A stretch of 64,000 bases of DNA from Chitinophagaceae bacterium (lineage in GTDB: Bacteria; Bacteroidota; Bacteroidia; Chitinophagales; Chitinophagaceae). A program made the position numbers and the translations under genes. The notes below the pieces were generated by a model. That model saw only the letters and a program-made list of their open reading frames with translations. It was not told the origin of the DNA and searched no databases. The stretch is from assembly GCA_027486835.1 (NCBI GenBank), contig JAIXOJ010000133.1:1-64000 (forward strand), given 5' to 3'. Below are positions 47,172 to 55,559 of this stretch, in pieces. The first letter of the stretch is position 1. Each line of letters starts with the position of its first letter.

Positions 47172-50100
47172 TTATTGAGGCGTACTTAAATTATTCGTTT
47201 TGCCTTTTTCTTCCGCCACCATAGCAAGCTTTGTTGCCGCTTCCTGTTTCAGCTCTGTAATAGTGCTGTTTTCCGAAACACTTTTGTAGGTGGCTTCTGC
47301 ATTAAAATAATCTTTCTTCTTAAAATATAAATCGCCCAGCAGCAAATAGCTCTTTGTAACCCAAACCACATAAGAACCATCTTTTTTAATTACTTCAAAA
47401 GCAGCATTCTCCGCATCGTCGTATTTGTCTTGCAAGAACAATATCTCTGCTATGCGGTAGCGCGCCTCAGCAGTGTATTCGCTTTTGCCCAATTCTATCA
47501 CCGATTTATAGGCCGAGGAAGCTTCGGTTAATTTATTATCAGCCTGATAGCCTTTGCCCAATATCATGTTGGCAATCATTTTATCATCGGTTGCCAACCC
47601 TGTTTCGGCTAATAGTTCTTTGGCATTATCCCCCGCCTCTTTAAATTTCTGTTGCTTAAACTGACAACGAAGCAAACCCCTCATGGCTTCTAGCTTCGTG
47701 TCTTGAAGGGTGGAAGCTGCCTTAAGCTGGGTAAAATATTTTTCTGCGTTGGGGTAATCTTTCAAGTTGAAGTAATAAATTCTTGCACATTGTAGCATAC
47801 TCCTCTCCGCAAAACGGTTGGGTGCCTTTGCTGCCACTGTGCCATAATATGCCAAAGCATCATTGGGTTTTTTAGCAACAATGTTTATTTCTGCTAAGAA
47901 ATAGTTGCTTTCCACGGCATATTTTCCATCGGGATATTGAGCCGTATATGCCATTAATCCTTTCTGTGCATTCTCATAATCTTTGGCTTCGTAGCGCAAA
48001 AAGGCTGCACGATAGGTTATTGAATCCGCCTCGGCAGAACTTACGGGGCGACCATTATCTCGCATAAATGTCAAATAAGCATCAGTGCGCTGGCTGCTGA
48101 TGTATATTTCTCTGATGTACTCCACCGCTTCTTCACTTTCCTGGGTGTTAGGATATTGTTTTACCAATGTTGTGAAGTTGGTCAAGGCTTCATCGGTCTT
48201 GTCGGTATTAAAATAAGACACCCCTGTTTTTAGCAATGCTTTGGGCCACCAAATTTTGGCATCCTCGTTTTTCAGCACTTGTTGTAGCGGTGGAAGGGCT
48301 TCATTGTATTTTTCATCGGCCAAATAACTATTGGCTATTTCCATGGCCGCTTCTGGGGTCAACTTAGAGTTGGGGTATTCTTTTATCAGCCCTTGGAGCA
48401 AATTAATTTTTTCGTTGTTTTTGTTGAGCGCACCTGCTATAGATGCTTTTTGAAACAAGGCATAATCAGCACTTCTTAGTTGGTGGCTGTAGATGTCGTC
48501 ATATATTTTCAAAGCGGGCTTGTACTGTTTGGCCATGTAATAACAATCTGCACTACGCAGGTAAGCATCCTGTTGCAGCGGTGTAGAATTAGCCGTTAAA
48601 ACACTGCCCACTTGCTCAAAATAGCGTTGAGCCGTTTTGTAATCATTCTTTTTAAGATAGCAATACCCGAGACTGTATTTGGCATTGGTGCCATTCACCT
48701 CGCCACTCACTGTGGGGTTTACTAAGTAACTGCTAAAATAAATAATGGCGCTGTCGTATTGGTCTGAGCGATAAGCAATTTCTCCCTTCCAGAAATAGGT
48801 AAAGAGTAGTTGTTGGTTATTGTAAGGCACCCCTATGAGGCGCGACAAGAGTGCATCTGCCTGTTGCAATTGTTGGTCGTTGATTAATTCTACAGAGCGG
48901 CCATAGAGAATTTTGGGGTATAGTTTCTTTACGTTTTCGCTTGGCATCCGCAGGTTTTCATACAGCTCTAGGGCATCTTTATGGTTACTGGTACTGGCCA
49001 ATACACCTACAAGTAATTCTTTGGCTTCCTGCGTATTGTTGCCTTTCGGGTGTTTGATAATAAACTTTTGTAGCTCCACAAGGGCAATGTCTAAATATCC
49101 CAACTCATACGATAGTTTGGCATAGCTAAAAGCCGAAATTTCTTGCTGCACCGCATTGCTTGAATTGCTTGCGCAAAACAAAAACGCACTGCGCGCATTC
49201 TCCTTTTGGTTGGTTTTCAAATAGGCATCGGCCAATAAATACATACTGTTTTGCGCCAGCGAATCTTCTTTACCCCCCAATTGTTTAAACCCTTCAATAC
49301 ATTTTGTCCACTCGCTTGCCTCGTAATAGCAGTAGCTCAATTGGTACAAATCGGTTCTGGTGGGCTTGCCACATTTCTCAACATATTCTTCCAAATAGGG
49401 CAAGGCTTTTTTAAACTGCCGCTTGTCCACATAAATATTACCTATCAATTGCTTCATCTGCAAATCGTAGTACTGTCCGCCAGCCTTCACCTTCGCTTCG
49501 GCATAGTTTAAAGCCTTGTCACGCTCGTTGTTGAAGTAATGAATCTCGGCAATATAAAAAGGTACAATGGTGGTGTAAGGCGCATTTTTTTCCGCAATGG
49601 CAAAGGCTGTGGAGGCGTCTTTATAGTTTTTTTCGGTAAATGAAATGAAGCCGTAATAATAATTAGCATCAATATAGTTCGAGTCGGTGGGTATTTGCCG
49701 AATGGCATTAAACATTGGCTTGGCTTCCTGAAACTGCTGTAGGGTAAAATGACTGTAGGCCTTGTGGAATTTCATCTGGGCAATTTCGGTATTACTCAGG
49801 TTGGCAATGGTGGCTTTGTTGTAATAAACAATTGCGTCCACATAGTTTTTATTCTTAAAAAAATACTCTGCTAAGTGGTAACACAACATCATCACCCTGG
49901 GTTGGTGATAGGCCAATTCAATAAAATCGAGGGCCTTGCTTTTGGCCACTTCATCGTTTAGCTTTAGGCCACAGAGTATGTTGTAGTATCGGCTTTCTAC
50001 CGCTTGTGTGTTGGTATAATGGCCGTCGGTAGCAGTTTCCTCTTTGCTGTCTAGGCGTTTAAAGAGCGGATAGGCCAAGCTATACTTGCCCTTCATATAA

Positions 50101-50222
50101 TATTCCTTTGCCAGTTTATACGTAGCATCTTTATCGTTGTTAACGGCAGTTGACTGTGCGTGCAGCGAGCCAGACGCAACAAACGCCAGCATCACTAACA
50201 CTTTCTTTAAAGGTGTGTACAT
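47172..50222 (-). CDS. Large secreted tetratricopeptide-repeat protein
   Basis: About 1016 residues from MYTPLKKVLVMLAFVASGSLHAQ, a signal peptide; an ATG ten codons earlier would bury it. The rest is almost wholly TPR helices, for example YKLAKEYYMKGKYSLAYPLFKRL, DAIVYYNKATIANLSNTEIAQ and KYDDAENAAFEVIK, giving at least 20 repeats. No enzyme domain is seen. Large periplasmic or outer-membrane TPR proteins in Bacteroidota often serve as scaffolds for secretion or gliding. Start of a leftward group with the barrel and HU-like genes. Divergent from a thioesterase gene across about 180 bases. Confidence 0.88.
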   Translation of the reverse strand: MYTPLKKVLVMLAFVASGSLHAQSTAVNNDKDATYKLAKEYYMKGKYSLAYPLFKRLDSKEETATDGHYTNTQAVESRYYNILCGLKLNDEVAKSKALDFIELAYHQPRVMMLCYHLAEYFFKNKNYVDAIVYYNKATIANLSNTEIAQMKFHKAYSHFTLQQFQEAKPMFNAIRQIPTDSNYIDANYYYGFISFTEKNYKDASTAFAIAEKNAPYTTIVPFYIAEIHYFNNERDKALNYAEAKVKAGGQYYDLQMKQLIGNIYVDKRQFKKALPYLEEYVEKCGKPTRTDLYQLSYCYYEASEWTKCIEGFKQLGGKEDSLAQNSMYLLADAYLKTNQKENARSAFLFCASNSSNAVQQEISAFSYAKLSYELGYLDIALVELQKFIIKHPKGNNTQEAKELLVGVLASTSNHKDALELYENLRMPSENVKKLYPKILYGRSVELINDQQLQQADALLSRLIGVPYNNQQLLFTYFWKGEIAYRSDQYDSAIIYFSSYLVNPTVSGEVNGTNAKYSLGYCYLKKNDYKTAQRYFEQVGSVLTANSTPLQQDAYLRSADCYYMAKQYKPALKIYDDIYSHQLRSADYALFQKASIAGALNKNNEKINLLQGLIKEYPNSKLTPEAAMEIANSYLADEKYNEALPPLQQVLKNEDAKIWWPKALLKTGVSYFNTDKTDEALTNFTTLVKQYPNTQESEEAVEYIREIYISSQRTDAYLTFMRDNGRPVSSAEADSITYRAAFLRYEAKDYENAQKGLMAYTAQYPDGKYAVESNYFLAEINIVAKKPNDALAYYGTVAAKAPNRFAERSMLQCARIYYFNLKDYPNAEKYFTQLKAASTLQDTKLEAMRGLLRCQFKQQKFKEAGDNAKELLAETGLATDDKMIANMILGKGYQADNKLTEASSAYKSVIELGKSEYTAEARYRIAEILFLQDKYDDAENAAFEVIKKDGSYVVWVTKSYLLLGDLYFKKKDYFNAEATYKSVSENSTITELKQEAATKLAMVAEEKGKTNNLSTPQ

Positions 50223-50405
50223 ACAATTAAAATAGTCCTTTTTATGTAACAATATTGTAGCTGAATTTCAAAACAAAATGGGGTACAGTCCACAAAACTA
50301 GCGAATCACAAATATTGGTTTAGTTAAATAAACGTTGATGTATTTGTTTGTGGATAAACAACCAGCACCAATAACTTTACCAACAACCAAAAGCCCCCCC
50401 CGCCC

Positions 50406-50813
50406 ATGTTTACCACCACCACCACCGTAAGGGTACGATACGCCGAAACCGACAAAATGGGTGTTGTTTATCACGGCAACTACGCCCTCTATTTTGAAAT
50501 AGGCCGAACCGAAGCCATTCGCCACCTCGGCTATTCTTACAAAGACCTCGAAACAAGCGGCATCCTAATGCCCGTGGTAGAGCTGCATACCAAGTTTTTA
50601 CGCCCCGCCCTATACGACGACGTACTCACCATAAAAACCACCTTGCCCCTGCTGCCCACCAACCACCTCATTGCCTTCCACTCCGAGATATACAACCAAG
50701 CCGGCAAACTACTCACCACGGGCGAAGTAGTACTTTGCTTCATAAAAGCAGACACCCGCCAAAAAACCAATATGCCCGATGATTGGCTGGAGAAGCTGGC
50801 TGGGTACTATTAG
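50406..50813 (+). CDS. Hotdog-fold acyl-CoA thioesterase, YbgC/4HBT type
   Basis: 135 residues. The family motif RYAETDKMGVVYHGNYALYFEIGRTE (about residues 9-34) contains the catalytic Asp, followed by VVELHTKFLRPALYDDVLTIKT. Substrates are short acyl-CoA or acyl carriers; the exact one is unknown. Codon use is markedly C-rich (long runs of ACC, CTC, GCC) compared with both neighbours, so the gene looks compositionally foreign or under different bias. It stands alone, with a gene remnant after it. Confidence 0.88.
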   Translation: MFTTTTTVRVRYAETDKMGVVYHGNYALYFEIGRTEAIRHLGYSYKDLETSGILMPVVELHTKFLRPALYDDVLTIKTTLPLLPTNHLIAFHSEIYNQAGKLLTTGEVVLCFIKADTRQKTNMPDDWLEKLAGYY

Positions 50814-50961
50814 TAGATGTTGCCAAAAGGGTTGCAGTTTTAATTGGGGGTCTTGTTCTTGTTCATAGGAATAGCATGGCGGCATGTAGGTGTACAAACA
50901 AGAATTGGGAAATTATTAGCCTACGGCAAATGATACGCAGGTGGTCAGTAAAAGGGAATAG

Positions 50962-51156
50962 CCCAAAAACATAAAGATTTCCAATCAATTTGGGCAGTTT
51001 TATGTCAGCTATTTGTTTAATGACAACAGCATTAAGCTGATAAGAACCTATAAAAGAAATGAGGGCCGTTTTCCAGCATCTGATTATGAAGCCTTTGCAA
51101 AATTTTATGAACAGATGAATAGAGCAGACTTGGAGAAGCTGGTGTGGGTGAAATAA
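50962..51156 (+). pseudogene. 3' fragment of a DUF3857/transglutaminase-type gene
   Basis: An open frame without a start codon encodes about 64 residues, ISNQFGQFYVSYLFNDNSIK and then RTYKRNEGRFPASDYEAFAK, ending LEKLVWVK. This is the typical C-terminal end of Bacteroidota DUF3857-domain transglutaminase-like proteins, with the rest missing. An in-frame stop lies just before (50959). The fragment is followed by a strong hairpin at 51175-51217 that may be the old terminator. Confidence 0.6.
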
Positions 51157-51174
51157 TGGGTGGGAATAGTTAAT

Positions 51175-51217
51175 CTTAGATAATCCGTAAAGCTGTTTGG
51201 TTACGCATTATCCTAAG
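51175..51217 (+). terminator. Hairpin after the DUF3857 remnant
   Basis: CTTAGATAATCCGTAA and TTACGCATTATCCTAAG pair with one mismatch and one bulge around a 10-base loop. No T run follows, so termination is uncertain. Confidence 0.45.
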
Positions 51218-51477
51218 CTCATCAGCTTTTGTCAGCTCATTTTTTCACTTTAATAATGGGTTTGTGCCAGTTGTTTAATATTCCGACTACGGTAATTACC
51301 ACATCGGGTAATTGACCAATAAAAAAAACAAATCTTGTCAACGAACCGATTGTCCGTTTACACCTTCAAACCATCAGATTAATGAAACAAATGCAAAGGA
51401 TAAAGCATCCGGGGTGCCCGATAATGAAAACGAGACACAGAACACACAAAAAAGCTGTCAGATTGTCCACCCCAAGC

Positions 51478-51792
51478 GTCGAAATGTTCTCCCGTGTAGT
51501 CGGAACGTTCTCCCGTGCGGTCGGAATGTTCTCCCGGGTGGTCGGAACGTTCATCTCGTCGGCCAGATTGTCAGTTTCGGTGGTCGGAATGTTCTCCCGT
51601 GCGGTCGGAACGTTCTCCCGTGTAGTTGGAATGTTCTCCCGTGTGGTCGGAACGTTCTCCCGTGCGGTCGGAATGTTCTCCCGTGCGGTCGGAATGTTCT
51701 CCCATACAGTCGGAATGTTCTCCTACAGAGTCGGAAGGTTTACCCTTGTGTTCGGAAGATTCTCCTACACGGTCGGAAGGATCTCTCAGAGA
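51478..51792. repeat. 21-bp tandem repeat array, 15 units
   Basis: Fifteen 21-base units of the form GTCGGAATGTTCTCCC plus GTGCG. Units in the middle are nearly identical while those at both ends (units 4-5 and 12-15) have decayed. All three plus-strand frames and part of the minus strand remain open, giving heptapeptides NVLPCGR, SRVVGMF or ECSPVRS. That multiplicity argues against any of them being a selected protein. Confidence 0.92.
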
Positions 51793-52005
51793 GTTGGAAA
51801 GGGCAAACTACTTATAGAAAAGAAGTACATTAATATTCACTTGTTTTGCTGTAATTAGCTGCTTAATTAACTGCAACTATTACCGTATTACCACACAAAA
51901 AATCATTTTGGGAAGAAAAAAACTGATGTAATCCTATAGAAAGGTAATTGTCCAAAAAAGAGAATAACAATAGCAAAAAATGGTTTTTCCAAATTTTTAA
52001 AATAT
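51793..52005. other. AT-rich leader before the orphan gene
   Basis: About 210 bases with no gene between the array and the promoter of the next gene. Nothing else is seen. Confidence 0.35.
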
Positions 52006-52038
52006 TTTGTTGTGGTATAAATCAATTTCCTACTTTAG
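52006..52038 (+). promoter_or_regulatory. Bacteroidota-type promoter of the orphan gene at 52081
   Basis: TTTG at 52006-52009, 21 bases, then TACTTTAG (7 of 8 to TAnnTTTG) at 52031-52038, 42 bases before the start codon. It fits the class well. Confidence 0.6.
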
Positions 52039-52080
52039 CCTCGCTAAATATTATTATAGAACTATCAATTTTATTAATTT

Positions 52081-53046
52081 ATGGACGCTAATAACGATGA
52101 ATTAAAATTTAAAACTTCGTATGGTGAGTTTTATAACCGAACACTAGAAAGAGAAGCCATAGCAAGACGAGATGAACCAATTTTACTGCAAAGGGGGATT
52201 ACTAAAGCAGAATTAGACAGCTATCCCATCCTAAGAAAGGCATTTGGTGAAGTACAGAGCGATGAGACGATGAAGGGCTTGATAACGGTGGAAGTAATCA
52301 AGAAAGATGATCATTTGGCTGAGGCCATTATTTTAATAAGAGAAATACAAGGTATTGCCGAAATAACTTTTGGCGAAGACAGTGGTGAATTAAAAACTTT
52401 TGGCCCTTTTAATTTAACTGAGTTAACTGTTGGGGATATCTTAAACCTAATACCTGTGGTCGTCAGTAGGGGTACTACCTATTTAAATGAAATGAAAAGC
52501 TATGGGCTTACGGCTGATGCGCTCAAAGAATTGGAGGACAAAAAGTTGCTAATTGAAGATCAAGTAAAAAAAATAAGCCTAGCAGAAGGAAACAGGAAGT
52601 TGACCACTGCAGATCGTCGCAAAAAGGCCAACGCCTTGTATGATTTAGACAAAAGAATTTGTGATGTTGGGTACATCTATTTCCGCAACCGCGACGCTGT
52701 GAAGGCCGATGATTACCTAATCAATGATATTCCTGGAAATGTGCAAGTTCGCAACGGCACGGTGGAAAAAGGAACTGCCATTAGCCGCGAATTGCTTGGA
52801 GTGGGCGATGACACCCAATTTGAATTAAAAGTATCAGCAGGCAAAAGCCTTGAATTTTATTTCAGCCGCACCGAAGGCGGCCCCGTAGGCCCCAAAAGCG
52901 TAACCATTCTCTATAACCCCAATAATTTCTCCGAGGTAAAAGCTTCCGATTTGGGCTATAACAAAGACGAGGGCTATATTTTCTTCTGTATCAAAAACCC
53001 TAGCGTGGATGAAGATGGGGTTTATCGGGTAAGGGTGACTGGGTAG
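52081..53046 (+). CDS. Orphan protein of unknown function, no recognised domain
   Basis: 321 residues, MDANNDELKFKTSYGEFYNRTLERE. It has no signal peptide or membrane segment, so it is probably cytoplasmic. The middle (about 160-200) is helical and charged (KELEDKKLLIEDQVKKISLAEGNRKLTTADRRKKANALYD in part). The last 100 residues look like a small beta domain (TQFELKVSAGKSLEFYFSRT, GPKSVTILYNP). I do not recognise the family. It has its own promoter and a clear terminator, so it is a real single-gene unit next to the 21-bp array. Confidence 0.75.
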   Translation: MDANNDELKFKTSYGEFYNRTLEREAIARRDEPILLQRGITKAELDSYPILRKAFGEVQSDETMKGLITVEVIKKDDHLAEAIILIREIQGIAEITFGEDSGELKTFGPFNLTELTVGDILNLIPVVVSRGTTYLNEMKSYGLTADALKELEDKKLLIEDQVKKISLAEGNRKLTTADRRKKANALYDLDKRICDVGYIYFRNRDAVKADDYLINDIPGNVQVRNGTVEKGTAISRELLGVGDDTQFELKVSAGKSLEFYFSRTEGGPVGPKSVTILYNPNNFSEVKASDLGYNKDEGYIFFCIKNPSVDEDGVYRVRVTG

Positions 53047-53093
53047 GAAGAGCTTAGCGAATAGTAGGAGGGAAAAGCTCGTGTTGGTTGGGA

Positions 53094-53132
53094 ATAGCCA
53101 TCGGTTATTTGTGTAGCCGATGGCTATTTTTT
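53094..53132 (+). terminator. Terminator of the orphan gene
   Basis: Perfect 11-base stem ATAGCCATCGG/CCGATGGCTAT with a 12-base loop and T6. It begins 48 bases after the stop at 53046. Confidence 0.88.
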
Positions 53133-53190
53133 AATGCAAAATAAAGTGTTACAGAAAAAACAGGATTTGGAAATCCCAGTTATCTGTTTA

Positions 53191-53245
53191 GACGAGATGC
53201 GCTTCGCTAACAGCTCGTCCAGCTGGCTAACATCTAGCCCAGCTG
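53191..53245. repeat. Tandem REP-like hairpins upstream of the SanA-like gene
   Basis: Two adjacent hairpins: GACGAG...CTCGTC (53191-53219), then CAGCTGGCTA...TAGCCCAGCTG (53220-53245). They are GC-rich in an AT-rich region, as REP-type elements are. No transposase is near. Confidence 0.5.
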
Positions 53246-53343
53246 AGAAATTTGGATATTTATATTTTCATCGCCAATACCAATTTTGTTTAAAATGATT
53301 ATTATGTTTTTATTAATCCAACTTATTAAATAACCAACCCATA

Positions 53344-53985
53344 ATGTCAAAAAAGAAAATTCTCATAACCCTTACTCTTTTAATAATAGCAACTTGTTTG
53401 ACAATATATTATTGCAACAAACTAATTGTAGATATTGCGAGTGAGAAATTGTATTCGGAAACTGCATCAATACCATACAATAAAGTTGGGCTGCTATTGG
53501 GTACATCAAAATATATTGGTGATGGATATGTTAATGCGTATTACTCCTATCGAATAGATGCAACTATAAAATTGGTGAAAGATGCTAAAATTAAATACGT
53601 AATTATCAGTGGCGATAATGGTAAGAAAGATTATAATGAACCCGAAATGATGCGAGCCGATTTAATTAAAGCAGGAATGGATTCATCGCGTATTTATTTG
53701 GATTATGCAGGTTTCAGAACGTTTGACTCGATGGTTAGATTGAAAGAAATTTTCGGGCAGCAATCAGTTGCCATCATTTCACAGCAATTTCACAATGAAA
53801 GGGCTATTTATATTGCTTCAAAACTTGGCATCAATGCAGTGGGTTTTAATGCAAAAGATGTATTAATAGCCTATGGTTTTAAAACACAATTAAGAGAGAA
53901 ATTTGCAAGAGTAAAAGTAATCCTCGATTTTCTTTTTGGAAAGAAACCAAGGTTTTTAGGCGAGAAAATATTGATACCTGCTTAG
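53344..53985 (+). CDS. SanA/YdcF-like DUF218 membrane-anchored protein
   Basis: 213 residues. One N-terminal membrane helix (about 5-27) is followed by a DUF218 domain with LLLGTSKYIGDGYVNAYYSYRIDATIKL and YVIISGDNG, MMRADLIKAG, and AIISQQFHNERAIYIASKLG. These are the SanA-branch motifs. Family members affect envelope permeability or peptidoglycan-linked sugars. It stands between two sets of REP-like hairpins. Confidence 0.88.
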   Translation: MSKKKILITLTLLIIATCLTIYYCNKLIVDIASEKLYSETASIPYNKVGLLLGTSKYIGDGYVNAYYSYRIDATIKLVKDAKIKYVIISGDNGKKDYNEPEMMRADLIKAGMDSSRIYLDYAGFRTFDSMVRLKEIFGQQSVAIISQQFHNERAIYIASKLGINAVGFNAKDVLIAYGFKTQLREKFARVKVILDFLFGKKPRFLGEKILIPA

Positions 53986-54014
53986 AAAAGAATGATCGAT
54001 GCAAGAATATTCTT

Positions 54015-54097
54015 CCCAGCTGGTGCGCGCTTGTAGCGCGTACCATTCGCATAGGTCTTCGCTACAATTCTCCTAAGTAACTTTTCCGCTGGGCAAG
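54015..54097. repeat. Structured REP-like element
   Basis: CCCAGC (54015-54020) pairs with GCTGGG (54088-54093) and encloses an inner hairpin GGTGCGCGC...GCGCGTACC (54022-54044). The GC-rich, nested layout resembles REP/RAYT-type elements. It lies 30 bases after the SanA-like gene. Confidence 0.55.
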
Positions 54098-54349
54098 TCT
54101 CAAAAATAGAAACCTGATATTTCCGAATACTAGTTATGTGTTTTGTCCAGATACAATAAGCAAAAAATCTGAATTGAGGAAGAAGCAAACATGCTTTTGC
54201 ATTTAACAAATGAATCGAAACGAGTTGCGAATATTATGGACGTAAATTACAACCCTCAAAATCGTTTAGTGAACATAAAAATGTACTTCTCTATTTGTTT
54301 TTTTGAATTCAACTGTTACCAAAACTTTCTAACTTCACCGTGTAAAAAA

Positions 54350-54475
54350 TTATGCACAGTTCATTCAAATTAATGTAGCTACAAAATGTTTTCAGACAGC
54401 AATTGGCATTGATAATCAATGTGTTTTAGTTTGCTCGCCTTATTCACAAGGTGAGCAATCAACAACTTATCCACA
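54350..54475 (+). promoter_or_regulatory. Three same-strand TTATNCACA motifs upstream of the Doc module
   Basis: TTATGCACA (54350-54358), TTATTCACA (54440-54448) and TTATCCACA (54467-54475) all match the DnaA-box consensus exactly and point the same way within 126 bases of AT-rich leader. DnaA binding is inference; no replication gene is near. Confidence 0.4.
54407..54458. promoter_or_regulatory. Two palindromes, candidate operators of the Doc module
   Basis: CATTGAT-A-ATCAATG (54407-54421) is an exact 7-base palindrome around one base. TTGCTCGCCTT (54431-54441) and AAGGTGAGCAA (54448-54458) form an 11-base inverted repeat with one G-T mismatch, 29 bases before the start at 54488. Their place is right for autoregulation by the DNA-binding protein encoded next. 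Confidence 0.55.
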
Positions 54476-54487
54476 AATTTTAGGAAC

Positions 54488-55555
54488 ATGAGAGATTTAA
54501 CCACATCACCCATCGACAGACAGAACATACTAAATAATCTTGATGCTGTTATGAATATACAAGAGTATTTGGGCGTTAAAGGTTTGCTGTTTGAAGGTGA
54601 ATTTAAATTTACTACCAAAATGGTAGCAGCGTTTTATAAAATAGATATAAAAACTGTAAAAAGATATGTTGAAAATAGCCACAATGAAATAGCACATAAT
54701 GGTTACGAAGTAATTAAGGGGCAGAAACTAAAATTATTTAAAGAACAATTTGGTTATTTTATAACCAATCTAGACGACATTGAACAGAGGGACATCAATG
54801 TCCCTCTGTTAACTGAAACGCTTGAAAATCAATCAAAAAGTCGTATTAAAGCATTAGCGCTTTTCAACTTTCGCTCATTTCTCAATTTAGGTATGTTGCT
54901 TGTAGAAAGTGAAATGGCAAAAGCTATTCGTAGCAAAATGCTTGATATAGTTATTGATACACTCAATAAGCGTTTAGGAGGCTCTACAAAATACATTAAT
55001 CAACGTGATGAAGATTTTTTTCACAGTATCATAAAAGAGCCAATGTATCGCAAGGAATTTACATCTGCATTGCATAAACATCTAAATATGGGCAACTATA
55101 AATATGCCTATTATACCGATGCTATATATAAATGTATTTTCCAAGAAAACGCTAACGAATATAAGCAAATATTAAAGTTAGAAGAGCAAGAAAACCCAAG
55201 AGATACCATGTATGCAGAAGTGCTAAATCTAATTGCATCTTTCGAAACTGGCTTGGCTTATGAAATGGAAATTAAAGTGGGTGTTTTAGGCAGAATGCTA
55301 GAAAAAAACGAGATGGATGAACTGATAAAAACATTTGCAAATCATCCTTCTCATAAGCCACATATTGAAAATGCAAGAATAAAAATGGCTTCAAGAGATT
55401 ATGGCTTTAGACAAGTATTGCACGAAAATTTAAAAACCTATATCAGCAGTATTGACTTTTCAGATTATCAACGTTTTCTTGGAGATAAAAGCAAAGTATT
55501 ACAAGATAGAATTGAAGATAGTATTGATGTTTTTAAAAGATTAAAAGACAGATGA
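54488..55555 (+). CDS. Putative DNA-binding partner (antitoxin candidate) of a Doc toxin
   Basis: 355 residues. The N-terminus (about 35-75) reads EGEFKFTTKMVAAFYKIDIKTVKRYVENS, a helix-turn-helix-like segment of the kind seen in RhuM/phage-antirepressor-type DNA-binding proteins. A GYEVIKGQKLKLF beta hairpin follows. The rest is helical and unassigned, with GTGLAYEMEIKVG-like helices and a charged C-terminus. It is far larger than Phd or YefM-type antitoxins. The Doc gene starts 4 bases after its stop, so the pair is surely co-transcribed. Antitoxin function is inferred from gene order only. Confidence 0.65.
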   Translation: MRDLTTSPIDRQNILNNLDAVMNIQEYLGVKGLLFEGEFKFTTKMVAAFYKIDIKTVKRYVENSHNEIAHNGYEVIKGQKLKLFKEQFGYFITNLDDIEQRDINVPLLTETLENQSKSRIKALALFNFRSFLNLGMLLVESEMAKAIRSKMLDIVIDTLNKRLGGSTKYINQRDEDFFHSIIKEPMYRKEFTSALHKHLNMGNYKYAYYTDAIYKCIFQENANEYKQILKLEEQENPRDTMYAEVLNLIASFETGLAYEMEIKVGVLGRMLEKNEMDELIKTFANHPSHKPHIENARIKMASRDYGFRQVLHENLKTYISSIDFSDYQRFLGDKSKVLQDRIEDSIDVFKRLKDR

Positions 55556-55559
55556 TACT

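Noticed and set aside
51312-51858. Overlapping frames of 173, 158 and 63 codons in the 21-bp array
   Set aside because: All three frames are open only because the unit has no stop codon; no frame has better signals than the others.
54190-54487. Chromosomal replication origin
   Set aside because: Three DnaA-like motifs are present, but there is no dnaA, dnaN, gidA or other origin-linked gene and no larger box cluster. Reported as a regulatory oddity instead.
54379-54618. 79-codon minus-strand frame over the Doc-module leader
   Set aside because: It overlaps the 355-aa gene and the palindromes and has no recognisable content.
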